Positions 41,238 through 51,086 are shown, counted from the stretch's first letter. The stretch is DNA of 64,000 nucleotides from CAVLDP01 sp963661945 (GCA_963661945.1 CAVLDP010000010.1:1-64000); one strand, 5' to 3'. Translations and numbers: made by a program. Notes: generated from the letters alone by a model not told the origin.

Positions 41238-42497
41238 TTAATCTGCAAAGAACTCAGCAAATTCGCTGTAGCCCTGTGCCTCTAACTGTTCCTTCTGGAA
41301 CTTCTTATTCTTATTCATACGAACCACAAGGACCTGCTGTCCTTCTTCTCTGGCGGCCTTGGCCTGGTTCATAACTTCAATCAGCTTCTCGCTCGATAAT
41401 TTCTTATCAACAAGATAAGCAATCTTGTGTCCCTGACCTGGAATCTCAAAGTCGGACTCCATAAGCAGGAGAATAATTCTCTCAAATCCAATGGAGAAAC
41501 CACAGGCTGGAACATTATTTCCAGTGAACTTGCCTATCATCTCATCGTAGCGTCCGCCGCCACCACAAGAGCCGCCAAACTCAGGAATTGCAATCTCAAA
41601 AATAGTACCCGTGTAGTAGCTCATGCCACGAACCAGTGTTGGATCAAATACCAGTTCAAACTGAGCTGACTTTGCTGCCTCAACAGCATCAGAAATCTCT
41701 GTCATGGAAGAAGCAACAGAAGGGTCCAGATGGTCTCCTAGTGTAGTAAGAAGATAAGAGACTCCACTTGCTACATCTTTCTTATCAGAGAGTCCATTGA
41801 ATAGATCCAGGTACTTCGTAACTGCATCGCTGTCATAGCCATGCTCGAGAAGTTCTGATCGTACCCCATCAAGGCCAATCTTGTCCATCTTATCGAGTGT
41901 GATAAATACATCATCATAGGAATCTTCTGCAAAACCGGAAAAAGCCGCCATAGCCTTCAAAATACGGCGTTCATTGATTCGAATCTCAAAATTCGAGAAA
42001 CCAAGCTTGCCAAGTGTTGTCGTTGTTGCAAGAATAAGCTCAATCTCAGCCAAATTACTTGGCTCACCGAGGATATCAATATCGCACTGAGTGAACTGAC
42101 GATAACGACCTCTCTGTGGACGATCTGCTCTCCAAACATTACCAATCTGTAGTGCCTTAAATGGTGTAGGAAGATCATTGGCATGATTAGCATAGAATCT
42201 GGAAAGTGGCACCGTGAGGTCATAACGCATACCAAAGTCCACTACATCAGCTTCTTCCTTGGCATCCTCAAGATGCAGCTTCTCACCACGCTTTAATACC
42301 TTGAAGATTAATTTCTCATTTTCTCCGCCCTGCTTATTGGACAGATTCCCTATATTCTCCATACATGGAGTCTCAATTGGAGTAAAGCCAAAGCTACGAT
42401 AGGTCTCCTTAATCACGCCTGTGACATAATCACGGATTTCCATCTCTCTAGGCATAATATCCTTCATTCCATTCACAGGTTTCTTACTTAGAGCCAT
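41238..42497 (-). CDS. hisS: Histidyl-tRNA synthetase
   Basis: Class IIa synthetase of 419 residues that charges tRNA-His. Motif 2 is in FKALQIGNVWRADRPQRGRYRQF, followed by QCDIDILGE. The histidine-A motifs are LVRGMSYYTG and GGGRYD, and motif 3 is in ACGFSIGFERI. The anticodon-binding domain is at the C-terminus. Its ATG lies inside hemZ (10-nt overlap) with GGAGG 7 nt upstream. It is part of the rel-MBL-hemZ-hisS-aspS order common in Clostridia, and no T-box is visible. Confidence 0.97.
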   Translation of the reverse strand: MALSKKPVNGMKDIMPREMEIRDYVTGVIKETYRSFGFTPIETPCMENIGNLSNKQGGENEKLIFKVLKRGEKLHLEDAKEEADVVDFGMRYDLTVPLSRFYANHANDLPTPFKALQIGNVWRADRPQRGRYRQFTQCDIDILGEPSNLAEIELILATTTTLGKLGFSNFEIRINERRILKAMAAFSGFAEDSYDDVFITLDKMDKIGLDGVRSELLEHGYDSDAVTKYLDLFNGLSDKKDVASGVSYLLTTLGDHLDPSVASSMTEISDAVEAAKSAQFELVFDPTLVRGMSYYTGTIFEIAIPEFGGSCGGGGRYDEMIGKFTGNNVPACGFSIGFERIILLLMESDFEIPGQGHKIAYLVDKKLSSEKLIEVMNQAKAAREEGQQVLVVRMNKNKKFQKEQLEAQGYSEFAEFFAD

Positions 42498-43999
42498 CCT
42501 ATTTCCTCCAACTTCTCTCTTTTACGCTGAATCATCTCTTGAATGCGGTCAATATAGGTATCCACATCCTTCACATTTTCGCACCGAGTCACCGTCCTGC
42601 CGCCGTCTGTAACGAATTTGCAGGCCGAGCCGGCACCAAGTGCCATTATAGTCTGTTTTTCTTCCATTATCAAGACATTATAGAGGCCTTCGAGACCAGG
42701 AGAAGCGAATCCGACATTCTCCAAATTTCCAGCCATATTCTTCTGTCGATAGAGATAATATGGCTTAAGTCCAAGAGCCTTTGCTGTCTCATAGGCAAGA
42801 TTCATATGCACATCCGAGTTCTCCATAACATAATCTCGGTAAGAATCCCACTCAATATTCAGTCTGGAGCTCCTCTTAATTGCAAGCGAATGAACCGTCA
42901 GATTATCTGGTTTCATCTTGGCAACCTCCTGCAAGGTATGCCTAACATCATTTACGTCTTCCCCAGGAAGGCCCAGGATCAGATCCATATTGATAGAGGA
43001 AAAGCCAATCTGGCGTGCCAAATCGTAAGCCGTATGAAGCTCTTCAATCGTATGATGTCTGCCAATCAGATTGAGTGTCTCCTGCTTCATCGTCTGCGGG
43101 TTAATCGAGATTCGACTCACATGGTGCGACTTCATGGTAAGAAGCTTATCCTTAGTAATGCTGTCCGGTCTTCCTGCCTCTACCGTATATTCGAGAAGAT
43201 GACTTAGATCAAGATACTTCTCAATCATGGTAAAAAGCCGATCAAGCTGCGTAGCACTAAGCGAGGTTGGTGTTCCTCCACCAACATAAATAGTATCAAG
43301 CGTCTTATCTACAAGATTCTCTCCAACAAATTGAAGCTCCTGCTCAAGAGCGTCCAAATAACGATCTACCTGCCCCTTGAAGGATGCGATGGCATATGAT
43401 GGAAATGAGCAATAGAGACAAGTCGTTGGGCAAAATGGAATTCCAATATACAGAGAATACCCTTCCTCATAATGAATTGGCTTAAGAAGATCATATTCCG
43501 TACCTGCTACCTGGTAGGAAAGGTCCATCTTCTCATCTGAAATGAGGTAGGTCTCCATCATATAGGAACGAATCTCCTCTTCACTTCTCCCTTCCTCAAT
43601 CAAGCGAAGAACAATCTTGCTCGGTCTGATTCCAGTCAGAGTTCCCCAAGGCAGCGTCTTCTTGGTATAAGAGGATAAAATCTGATATACCGCCCGCTTC
43701 AGTCGGTTCTTGGTATCCCCTCGATCCGCCATGTCCGCTTCAAATGTCACCATGGAGACTGCCTTCTCATCTTGATTCGAAAGCTCGTAGAGCATAATAC
43801 TAATCTCTTCCTGCTCTCTCTGATAATAGACCTCCAGTCGAAGCTCAGCCTCTTCCTCATAGTGCTTCTTTGGCGCCGAATCAACAGGTTCCGTACCTGG
43901 CAAATAATGGGTCTCCAGATTCTTCTTAGGGAAGAAAGACCGAATCAGTCCCTGAATGTCATATTCAAAATTTGCTTCATTTAATAAGAGTATAATCAT
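42488..43999 (-). CDS. hemZ: Coproporphyrinogen dehydrogenase-like radical SAM protein HemZ
   Basis: A 503-residue radical SAM protein of the HemN/HemZ group. Residues 1-150 form the HemZ-specific N-terminal domain. The cluster motif is in IPFCPTTCLYCSF (CxxxCxxC), followed by VGGGTPTSL and the SAM-binding EAGRPDSI. HemZ from Bacillus is annotated as oxygen-independent coproporphyrinogen III oxidase, but HemN-like proteins also include haem chaperones, and no other haem gene is present. It overlaps the upstream MBL gene by 4 nt (ATGA) and hisS by 10 nt, so all three are coupled. Confidence 0.92.
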   Translation of the reverse strand: MIILLLNEANFEYDIQGLIRSFFPKKNLETHYLPGTEPVDSAPKKHYEEEAELRLEVYYQREQEEISIMLYELSNQDEKAVSMVTFEADMADRGDTKNRLKRAVYQILSSYTKKTLPWGTLTGIRPSKIVLRLIEEGRSEEEIRSYMMETYLISDEKMDLSYQVAGTEYDLLKPIHYEEGYSLYIGIPFCPTTCLYCSFPSYAIASFKGQVDRYLDALEQELQFVGENLVDKTLDTIYVGGGTPTSLSATQLDRLFTMIEKYLDLSHLLEYTVEAGRPDSITKDKLLTMKSHHVSRISINPQTMKQETLNLIGRHHTIEELHTAYDLARQIGFSSINMDLILGLPGEDVNDVRHTLQEVAKMKPDNLTVHSLAIKRSSRLNIEWDSYRDYVMENSDVHMNLAYETAKALGLKPYYLYRQKNMAGNLENVGFASPGLEGLYNVLIMEEKQTIMALGAGSACKFVTDGGRTVTRCENVKDVDTYIDRIQEMIQRKREKLEEIGWL

Positions 44000-44631
44000 A
44001 AGTATGGGTTATAAACCTTCTCCTCAGAAATTCTAGTTTCCTCACCATGGCCTGGATAAACCGTCGTAATATCCGGCAGTGTCAGTAACTTCTCGCGAAT
44101 GGAATGGACAAGTGTCTTCATGGAACCACCTGGAAAATCCGTCCTTCCAACCGAGCCTGAGAATAATGCATCTCCAGAGAAGACAATCATCTGCTTAGGG
44201 AAGTAATAAGAGCAGCCTCCCGCCGTATGCCCTGGTGTCAGAAGTAGTCTTATCTTAAATCCCGCAATTTGAACCTCTTCCTCATCCCGAAGGAAATGAG
44301 TCGCATGATAGCAAGCAGCCTCTCTTCCCATGCCAGCTGACAGATTAAGATTCGGATCCTCAAGCGTCTCCTTCTCAAGCTCTGCGGCATAGATTGGAAT
44401 TCCTCCACATAGAGATGAGAGTTCCTCTGCACCACCTGCATGATCAAAATGACCATGCGTAAGAAGGATTGCTTTGGCAAAAAGGTCCTCTTCAGAGAGC
44501 TTCCGGTAGAGAACATCAGCTGATGCGCCCGGATCAATCACAATCGCTTCCTTCGTCACTCTATTGCAGACAAAATAACAATTGGTCTGCACAGGACCCA
44601 CTACAAACCTAAGAATATCAAAATCTGACAT
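43996..44631 (-). CDS. Metallo-beta-lactamase-fold hydrolase, glyoxalase II-like
   Basis: A 211-residue MBL-fold enzyme with the metal motif HGHFDHAGG, a second His in LTPGHTAGG, Asp in FSGDALF and a final His in YPGHGEETRISEE. It is close to the YqgX/GloB group that hydrolyses thioesters such as S-lactoylglutathione or related adducts. Because Clostridia lack glutathione, the true substrate is uncertain. The ribosome site is AAGGAG. The stop overlaps the start of hemZ by 4 nt in the rel operon. Confidence 0.9.
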   Translation of the reverse strand: MSDFDILRFVVGPVQTNCYFVCNRVTKEAIVIDPGASADVLYRKLSEEDLFAKAILLTHGHFDHAGGAEELSSLCGGIPIYAAELEKETLEDPNLNLSAGMGREAACYHATHFLRDEEEVQIAGFKIRLLLTPGHTAGGCSYYFPKQMIVFSGDALFSGSVGRTDFPGGSMKTLVHSIREKLLTLPDITTVYPGHGEETRISEEKVYNPYL

Positions 44632-44668
44632 TTCTACTCCTTATCGTAAGAACAGCAGGCATCAAGTA

Positions 44669-46990
44669 TCAGCCTGCTGTTCTCTCAACATCAATCACAC
44701 TATCAATCTGTCTTAATTTCTCCACCAGAGTCTTTAGTTCACTCTTCTCATGAATTCCAAATACCACTTCGACCGTAGCAACCTCCTGCTTACTGGTCCT
44801 GGTATTAATGGATCGAATGTCTATATCTCTTTCGGTGAAAATCTTCGTTATATCAACGAGTAGTCCGGTACGATTATTGCAATAGATACATAGCGTCGTA
44901 AGGTAGAGCTCATTTGTATTGCCAGCCAGACAATCCTCTTCCCACTCAGCCTCAATCATACGGCTTCTCTCAATCTCTGGCATGCTCATCACATTAATGC
45001 AATCCGTTCTATGAATCGATATGCCACGACCTCTCGTCACAAAGCCCACAATCTCATCTCCCGGAACTGGATTACAGCACTTGGAGAAATGAACTGGCAT
45101 ATCGTAGATGCCCTTCACGGAAACGCCGGACTTAGACTTCTTATTCTTTGCTTTCGGAGCATGCGCTTCGCTCTCCGCCTTGGCGCGATTCTCAGATAGA
45201 ATATCTTCATCCGTAATCTGAATTGGATGATCCTTCATATACTCATCGTGCATGCGGTTGATAATCTGGCCTTCCTTGATGCCACCCTGTCCTACCGTTG
45301 CCAGAAGATTCTCCCAATCATGGAAGCCATAACGCCTTAGGATAATGGCCTGATACTTCGGAGAGCCAATCTCTGCCCAGTTATAACCATGTGTACGAAC
45401 GGAGGATGCAATAAGTTCCTTGCCTTTTTGGATATTCTCTTCCTTGTCATTCTGTCGGAACCACTGATTGATCTTGTTCTTAGCCTGGGTCGACTTCACA
45501 ATCTTCAGCCAATCTCTCGACGGTCCCTTGGAATTCTGGGAGGTAATAATATCGATTCTGTCACCATTCTGGATAGAATAATCAATTGGAACCAATTTAC
45601 CATTGACCTTGGCACCAACCATGCGATTGCCAACCGCAGAATGAATGCTATAAGCAAAATCGATGGTCGTAGACCCTGCCGGAAGATTCTTCACATCTCC
45701 TGTTGGTGTAAAGCAAAATACCGTATCCGAAAAGAGATTGAGGTCGCTCTTGAGCAGGCTTACGAATTCACGATTGTCCGACATATCCTGCTGCCATTCC
45801 AGAATCTGACGAAGCCATGACAGCTTCTCCTCTTCCTGATTAATGGTAGAGCCCTCACCAGATTCCTTGTATTTCCAATGAGCTGCAATACCATATTCTG
45901 AGGTTCGATGCATCTCAAAGGTACGAATCTGTATCTCAAACGGCTTGCCATCCGGTCCAATAACCGTCGTATGAAGGGACTGGTACATATTGGGCTTAGG
46001 CATAGCAATATAATCCTTGAAGCGCCCAGGAATTGGTGTATACATCTCATGAATAACACCAAGTGCCGCATAACAATCCTTCACAGAATCCACAATAATA
46101 CGAACTGCAAATAGATCATAGATCTGATCTAATGTCTTATGCTGATTCACCATCTTGCGATAGATAGAGAAGAAATGCTTGGCTCTTCCCTCGATGCTGG
46201 CCTTGATTCCAGCTGCATAGATGGACTTACTGACTTCATTTACCAGCATGCCAACATATTCATCTCTCTGACTCTTACGAAGAGCAATCTGCTCCACCAG
46301 ATCCGCATATGCATCTGGCTCCAAATACTTGAGAGACAAATCCTCCAGCTCAATCTTGACCTTGCTGATACCAAGTCTCTGAGCAAGAGGAGCATAAATC
46401 TCCTGTGTCTCTCTGGCCTTCTCCTTCTGCTTCTCCGGCGTCATAAATTTGAGTGTTCGCATGTTATGAAGCCTATCTGCAAGCTTCACCAGGATAACTC
46501 GAATATCCTTGGCCATGGCGAGAAACATCTTACGGAGATTCTCCGCCTGAACATCTACCTTGTCGACATCATAAGACAGCTGACCCAGCTTGGTCACGCC
46601 ATCCACAATCATGGCAACTTCATCTGAGAACTCTGTAGCAATCTCCTCCGTCGTCATCACGGTATCTTCCACAACATCATGTAGAAGTCCTGCTACAATT
46701 GTCTCCTTATCAAGCTCTAGATCTGCCAGGATAATTGCAACGCAAAGCGGATGAATAATATAAGGCTCACCTGATTTGCGCAGTTGTCCCTTATGGGCCT
46801 CATCTGCAATATGATAAGCCTTCTCAATCATGGTAATATCCGTATTCGGATGATATTTATGAATCCGTCGAATCAGCTCATCATATAGCTCAGATGGTTC
46901 TACGAAGTCCTGGGTACCAATCACACCTGACTTAGACAGATTCATATTCTGTATCATTTGTTCTAGCTCTTCTGCGGACAAATCTGCCAT
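44669..46990 (-). CDS. rel: Bifunctional (p)ppGpp synthetase/hydrolase, Rel
   Basis: A 773-residue long RSH enzyme that makes and degrades (p)ppGpp in response to uncharged tRNA on ribosomes. The HD hydrolase domain (about 55-200) keeps HDVVEDT, so hydrolysis should be active. The synthetase domain (about 240-390) has GRFKDYIAMPKPNMYQSLHT and EYGIAAHWKYKE. TGS (about 430-490), a helical/zinc-finger-like region with KCCNPVPGD, and a C-terminal ACT domain (about 700-773) complete the layout. GGGAGG is 7 nt before the ATG. It is followed by MBL, hemZ, hisS and aspS. Confidence 0.97.
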   Translation of the reverse strand: MADLSAEELEQMIQNMNLSKSGVIGTQDFVEPSELYDELIRRIHKYHPNTDITMIEKAYHIADEAHKGQLRKSGEPYIIHPLCVAIILADLELDKETIVAGLLHDVVEDTVMTTEEIATEFSDEVAMIVDGVTKLGQLSYDVDKVDVQAENLRKMFLAMAKDIRVILVKLADRLHNMRTLKFMTPEKQKEKARETQEIYAPLAQRLGISKVKIELEDLSLKYLEPDAYADLVEQIALRKSQRDEYVGMLVNEVSKSIYAAGIKASIEGRAKHFFSIYRKMVNQHKTLDQIYDLFAVRIIVDSVKDCYAALGVIHEMYTPIPGRFKDYIAMPKPNMYQSLHTTVIGPDGKPFEIQIRTFEMHRTSEYGIAAHWKYKESGEGSTINQEEEKLSWLRQILEWQQDMSDNREFVSLLKSDLNLFSDTVFCFTPTGDVKNLPAGSTTIDFAYSIHSAVGNRMVGAKVNGKLVPIDYSIQNGDRIDIITSQNSKGPSRDWLKIVKSTQAKNKINQWFRQNDKEENIQKGKELIASSVRTHGYNWAEIGSPKYQAIILRRYGFHDWENLLATVGQGGIKEGQIINRMHDEYMKDHPIQITDEDILSENRAKAESEAHAPKAKNKKSKSGVSVKGIYDMPVHFSKCCNPVPGDEIVGFVTRGRGISIHRTDCINVMSMPEIERSRMIEAEWEEDCLAGNTNELYLTTLCIYCNNRTGLLVDITKIFTERDIDIRSINTRTSKQEVATVEVVFGIHEKSELKTLVEKLRQIDSVIDVERTAG

Positions 46991-47017
46991 CCCAAGACCT
47001 CCCTTTCCTTAACTTAT

Positions 47018-48508
47018 CTACTGCCCTAAATACTTCTTCTTGAAATAACGGCAAAGTGGCTCTGCTGATACTTCCTTACCGCAGATTGCATCAATCACCT
47101 GCTTTGGACTCCTGGTATTTCCATAGACATGAATCTTCTCATTCAGCCAAGATGTAATCTTCTGAATCTGTCCAGTTGCGAGGAGTTCATCAATAGAACC
47201 CAATTCCTCTTCCATTGCATCGATATACATTCCGTCATAGATACTTCCCAGAAGATAAGATGGGAAATAACCGAAGGAGCCATCTGACCAATGCATATCC
47301 TGCAGAATTCCATCCGCATCTGAATCAGGAACAATTCCAAGATAGTCCTTCATCTTCTGATTCCATAATTCAGGCAAATCAGAAACAGCCACATGGCCAG
47401 AGAAGATTTCCTTCTCAAGCTCATAACGAATAATAATATGCAAGCAATAGGTTACTTCATCTGCCTCTGTACGAATCAGGCTTCGCTTCACATGGTTCAC
47501 TTCACTCATGAAGTCATCGAGTGGCAAATCCCGATAAGCTGGAAGCAAGTCCTGAATCTGCCCATAGATTGGCAGCCAGAAGTTCTTATTTCGACCAAGA
47601 ATATTCTCATAGAATCTGGACTGACTCTCGTGAATGCCCATATTCTCACAGGAATGTGCTACCGTTCCATCAAAGAGTGGATTCACATTCTGGTCGAAGA
47701 TTGCATGACCACCCTCATGTATTGCAGAGAACATACCATCAAGCGCATTATTCTCTTTGAAATGATTGGTCACGCGAACATCCTGGGATGAAAATCCCAT
47801 GGTAAATGGATGCTCTGTCTCACCGACAGCCCCCTTCTCAAAATCAAAGCCAATATACTCAAGCAGAATCTTCTGTACCTTGGCCTGAGCATAGGTGTCA
47901 CAAGTTGCATAGACAAGTGGATTTACTGCTACATCTCGCATAGTAACTTCATCTACAAGTGGAAGCAGCTCCTTCTTGAGTTCCCCGAAGAGACGGTCAT
48001 AGGTTGCCTGGTCCATCCCTTCTTCAAATTGATCAAGTAAAGTATCATAAGGATCCTTCTCAGGTTCCATATAGAGAGCATTCTGCCTTGTCATCTCAAT
48101 CATCTTCTCAAGATGAGGTGCAAAAATTGAGAAATCGTTCTTCTGCTTAGCCTCTCTCCAGGCGAATTCTGAAGCCGCCTGCTCATTACAGTATTCCTCG
48201 AAGAAATCAGCAGGAACACGTGACTTTCTCTCGAGGTCGCGGTTCATATAAGACACTATGAATTTCCAGGTATCATCTAGCGCTTCATATTCCTTTTTGC
48301 AAAGCAAGTCAGAAAGCATGCTCTTAAGCTCTTCTGAGGTCTCTCTCTGAAAAGCCCTCGTTGAGAAATAAGTCATAGCCTCCTGATGCCCCTCGAAACC
48401 AAGGGGTGGCATTGTTGTACTAATATCCCAATAGAGCAGTTCTCCTGCTCGATTCAAAATGGCAGTCTCACCCAGATATGCCTGTAATTCTTCCAGTCTC
48501 TTACTCAT
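47018..48508 (-). CDS. M32 family carboxypeptidase
   Basis: A 496-residue zinc carboxypeptidase of family M32 (thermostable carboxypeptidase 1/Taq type). The zinc motif is HEGGH (AIHEGGHAIFD). The family motifs DVRVTNHF, HESQSRFYEN and the C-terminal NTRSPKQVID are all present. It is all-helical with no signal peptide, so it likely trims peptides in the cytoplasm. The ribosome site GGTGGAG is 4 nt before the ATG. It lies 10 nt after a small unknown gene and 27 nt before rel. Confidence 0.95.
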   Translation of the reverse strand: MSKRLEELQAYLGETAILNRAGELLYWDISTTMPPLGFEGHQEAMTYFSTRAFQRETSEELKSMLSDLLCKKEYEALDDTWKFIVSYMNRDLERKSRVPADFFEEYCNEQAASEFAWREAKQKNDFSIFAPHLEKMIEMTRQNALYMEPEKDPYDTLLDQFEEGMDQATYDRLFGELKKELLPLVDEVTMRDVAVNPLVYATCDTYAQAKVQKILLEYIGFDFEKGAVGETEHPFTMGFSSQDVRVTNHFKENNALDGMFSAIHEGGHAIFDQNVNPLFDGTVAHSCENMGIHESQSRFYENILGRNKNFWLPIYGQIQDLLPAYRDLPLDDFMSEVNHVKRSLIRTEADEVTYCLHIIIRYELEKEIFSGHVAVSDLPELWNQKMKDYLGIVPDSDADGILQDMHWSDGSFGYFPSYLLGSIYDGMYIDAMEEELGSIDELLATGQIQKITSWLNEKIHVYGNTRSPKQVIDAICGKEVSAEPLCRYFKKKYLGQ

Positions 48509-48518
48509 GTTACTCCAC

Positions 48519-48752
48519 CTAGCCGTTAATCATATATCTTGTAAATTTGGCAACATCCTCAGCGTTATAGCATACCAGCTCCATCTCTGGAATGGTCCCA
48601 TCGGTAAATGCCTTGGTAAGCGCTACATACTGGCTCAGCTTAGACTTAAGATTCAGTCGATCGCCTTCTGCAGTCACGAGTTCTACCTTGCCCTCACAGC
48701 TGTCCACTACAGCAAAAAACTTATCAATGTCCGTTACATTCTCAAGCTTCAT
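48519..48752 (-). CDS. Small protein, possibly HPr-like fold without the active-site His
   Basis: A 77-residue acidic soluble protein. The sequence pattern KLENVTDIDKFFAVVDSC-EGKVELV-LNLKSKLSQYVAL resembles a degenerate HPr-type alpha/beta fold (the KS step before a helix). There is no histidine at all, so it could not carry phosphate as HPr does. The function is unknown. GAGGAGG precedes the ATG. It lies between nadC and the M32 peptidase gene and is likely in the same transcript. The fold assignment is tentative. Confidence 0.75.
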   Translation of the reverse strand: MKLENVTDIDKFFAVVDSCEGKVELVTAEGDRLNLKSKLSQYVALTKAFTDGTIPEMELVCYNAEDVAKFTRYMING

Positions 48753-48791
48753 AATGTTGCCTCCTCTTATAATTAGTAAATTGAAACACGC

Positions 48792-49643
48792 TTAAATTGC
48801 GTGCAGGTTCTTAAGGGATACATCAAGAATTGGTGCAGAATGTGTCAGTGCTCCAGACGATACAAAATCCACACCAAGATCGACAATATTTGCAATATTG
48901 TCTATTGTAACATTTCCTGAAACCTCTGTCTTGGCTCTTCCGTCAATAATTGCAACAGCTTCCTTCATCTCATCATGAGACATGTTGTCAAGCATAATGA
49001 TATCTGCGCCAGCCTCCACAGCTTCACGCACCATATCAAGATTCTCTACCTCTACCTCAATCTTACGAACAAATGGAGCATAATCCTTCGCTGCCATAAC
49101 AGCTTCCTTCACTCCACCTGCTGCACCAATATGGTTGTCCTTCAGTAGTACTCCATCTGAGAGATTATATCTATGGTTATATCCACCACCAACACGAACT
49201 GCATATTTCTCGAAGATTCGCATGTTTGGTGTTGTCTTACGAGTATCCAGAAGTCTGGTCTTACTTCCTTCAAGCAAAGATGCTACAGAATGTGTATAAG
49301 TAGCGATGCCACTCATTCTCTGCAGATAATTAAGAGCGGTACGCTCTCCTGAGAGAAGTACGCGAATATCTCCATTAATCGTAGCAAGCAGATCACCCTT
49401 ATGAACTTGATCTCCGTCCTTAGCCAGAAGTTCGATCTCCGTCTTATCATCCAAAAGTTCAAAAACTCTACAGAAGACCTCCAGGCCTGCAATAATACCA
49501 TCCTGCTTACAAATAAGCTGTACGGTACCTGCCTTTGCCTCTGGCATAACTGCATTTGTGGTCACATCCTCGCTGGAGATATCCTCTCTAAGCGCCATAA
49601 GAATTAATTCATCTACATTTAACTTCTTCGTAATTGGATCCAT
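48792..49643 (-). CDS. nadC: Nicotinate-nucleotide pyrophosphorylase (quinolinate phosphoribosyltransferase)
   Basis: Converts quinolinate and PRPP to nicotinate mononucleotide in NAD synthesis. It is a 283-residue type II phosphoribosyltransferase. Typical segments are GERTALNYLQRMSGIAT, LLDTRKTTPNMR, GGGYNHRYNLSDGVLLKDNHI, VEVENLDM and DIIMLDNMS, and VSSGALTHSAP near the end. It shares a TAATG overlap with the nadB stop. NadA, which supplies quinolinate, is not adjacent. Confidence 0.97.
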   Translation of the reverse strand: MDPITKKLNVDELILMALREDISSEDVTTNAVMPEAKAGTVQLICKQDGIIAGLEVFCRVFELLDDKTEIELLAKDGDQVHKGDLLATINGDIRVLLSGERTALNYLQRMSGIATYTHSVASLLEGSKTRLLDTRKTTPNMRIFEKYAVRVGGGYNHRYNLSDGVLLKDNHIGAAGGVKEAVMAAKDYAPFVRKIEVEVENLDMVREAVEAGADIIMLDNMSHDEMKEAVAIIDGRAKTEVSGNVTIDNIANIVDLGVDFVSSGALTHSAPILDVSLKNLHAI

Positions 49644-50998
49644 TAGTTCTCTCCCCTTCTTACTTCATTCTCTCTATCAATCTCCTGCCAAATCAAATCG
49701 ATATTCTTCTGTCTGAACTCATCCATATTCTCATAATCAGATAGGTCAAGAAGATAACGATTGCAAATCTCTGGCAAGGCATCCTCATAGTAGTCCATAA
49801 AGCGGCGCTCTTCAGAATTCTCTCTATCCATCTCATCATGAGAGACAATCGCACGTGCAGCATTTCTCGCAAAGACAAGGCTCTCAAGAAGAGAATTACT
49901 AGCCAGTCTATTTGCGCCATGCACGCCATTGCAAGCCGTCTCACCTGCTGCATAAAGATGCTTCATCGAGGTATGGCTATCTAGATCTACATAGACACCT
50001 CCCATGAAGTAATGCTGAGCCGGAACTACCGGAATCCACTCCTTGGTGCAATCAAATCCTTCTTCCAGGCAATGAGCCACAATATTAGGAAATCTCTTTC
50101 GAATATCAAGATCCTTGATTGCCATCATATCAAGCCAGACATACTTGGATCCCTGAGCCTTCATCTGTTTCTTAATCTCATTTGACAGGATATCTCGTGG
50201 CAGAAGTTCATCTACGAATCGATTACCATCCTGATCTAATAAATGAGCCCCTTCACCACGAACCGATTCGGAGATCAGGAAGCGTCTTTCCTTCTTCTCT
50301 GTATAGAGGGTCGTCGGATGAATCTGTACATAATTCACATGTTCAAGCTTGACCTTGTGCTTAAGGGACAGAGCAAGCGCGTCTCCCGTCAGATGTGGGA
50401 AATTCGTAGAATTGTCATAGATTCCACCAATGCCACCAGTCGCCCACATAACATGTCTCGCAAATACAGGAACGATTTCACCAGACTGCTTGCGAAGAAG
50501 AACTCCATCGCAGGTATTATCATGTGCTAATATATCTACCATCATGATGTTACATTTCAGAGTGACATTCGGTAATTTCTGCACTGCAGCAAGAAGATTC
50601 TTCGTAATCTCTCTTCCTGTAATATCCTTGTGATAGAGAATGCGATTGGTCGAATGTGCGCCTTCTCTTGTGTAGACCAGATTTCCATCTGGGTCCTTCT
50701 CAAAATCCACGCCATAGTCAATCAGCTCATTAATAATATCCCGGGAAGAGCGAATCATCTCATCCACGGATTCCTTGCGGTTCTCGTAGTGGCCAGCACG
50801 AAGGGTGTCTTCAAAGAAGGAATCGTAATCCTCTTCATTCTTCAGTACACAAATTCCACCTTGAGCCAAAAAAGAGTCACTCTCTTCCAAGTCACTCTTT
50901 GTAATCATAAGTATCTTCTTGTCCTGTGGCAGGTGAAGGGCTGTAAAACAGCCCGCAACACCACAGCCAATAATAATACAATCGTATAATCTTTCCAT
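49643..50998 (-). CDS. nadB: L-aspartate oxidase
   Basis: FAD enzyme that makes iminoaspartate, the first step of de novo NAD synthesis; in anaerobes fumarate can replace oxygen. It is 451 residues long. The FAD motif is IIGCGVAGCFTALHL, and the family substrate and FAD motifs are DSFLAQGGIC, EGAHSTNRIL, HPTTLY and GGVYVDLDSHT and GANRLASNSLLE. It is somewhat shorter than E. coli NadB (540) because the C-terminal helical domain is reduced, as in other Clostridia. The start has an AGAGG site. It is first in the nadB-nadC operon. Confidence 0.95.
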   Translation of the reverse strand: MERLYDCIIIGCGVAGCFTALHLPQDKKILMITKSDLEESDSFLAQGGICVLKNEEDYDSFFEDTLRAGHYENRKESVDEMIRSSRDIINELIDYGVDFEKDPDGNLVYTREGAHSTNRILYHKDITGREITKNLLAAVQKLPNVTLKCNIMMVDILAHDNTCDGVLLRKQSGEIVPVFARHVMWATGGIGGIYDNSTNFPHLTGDALALSLKHKVKLEHVNYVQIHPTTLYTEKKERRFLISESVRGEGAHLLDQDGNRFVDELLPRDILSNEIKKQMKAQGSKYVWLDMMAIKDLDIRKRFPNIVAHCLEEGFDCTKEWIPVVPAQHYFMGGVYVDLDSHTSMKHLYAAGETACNGVHGANRLASNSLLESLVFARNAARAIVSHDEMDRENSEERRFMDYYEDALPEICNRYLLDLSDYENMDEFRQKNIDLIWQEIDRENEVRRGEN

Positions 50999-51020
50999 AA
51001 TATGCCTCTTTTGACGGCTA

Positions 51021-51086
51021 GGACTCTAGTCCCAATTTAATTCCATAATCTTAGGGATTATATCACTCCTCCATCTCAAGATGCAA
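51021..51086 (-). promoter_or_regulatory. Promoter and palindromic leader of nadB-nadC
   Basis: The minus strand has TTGCAT (51081-51086), 18 nt, then the consensus TATAAT (51057-51062). About 20 nt into the transcript lies GGACT-AG-AGTCC (51021-51032), a perfect 5-bp inverted repeat that could bind an NAD-pathway repressor. No NadR/NiaR site sequence is assigned. Confidence 0.55.

Noticed and set aside
42539..43207. A 222-codon plus-strand frame antisense to hemZ
   Set aside because: It lacks a ribosome site and recognisable domains, while the opposite strand encodes a clear radical SAM protein.
44669..46990. Rel as a synthetase-only RelA
   Set aside because: The HD motif HDVVEDT is intact, so the hydrolase domain should be active and the enzyme bifunctional.
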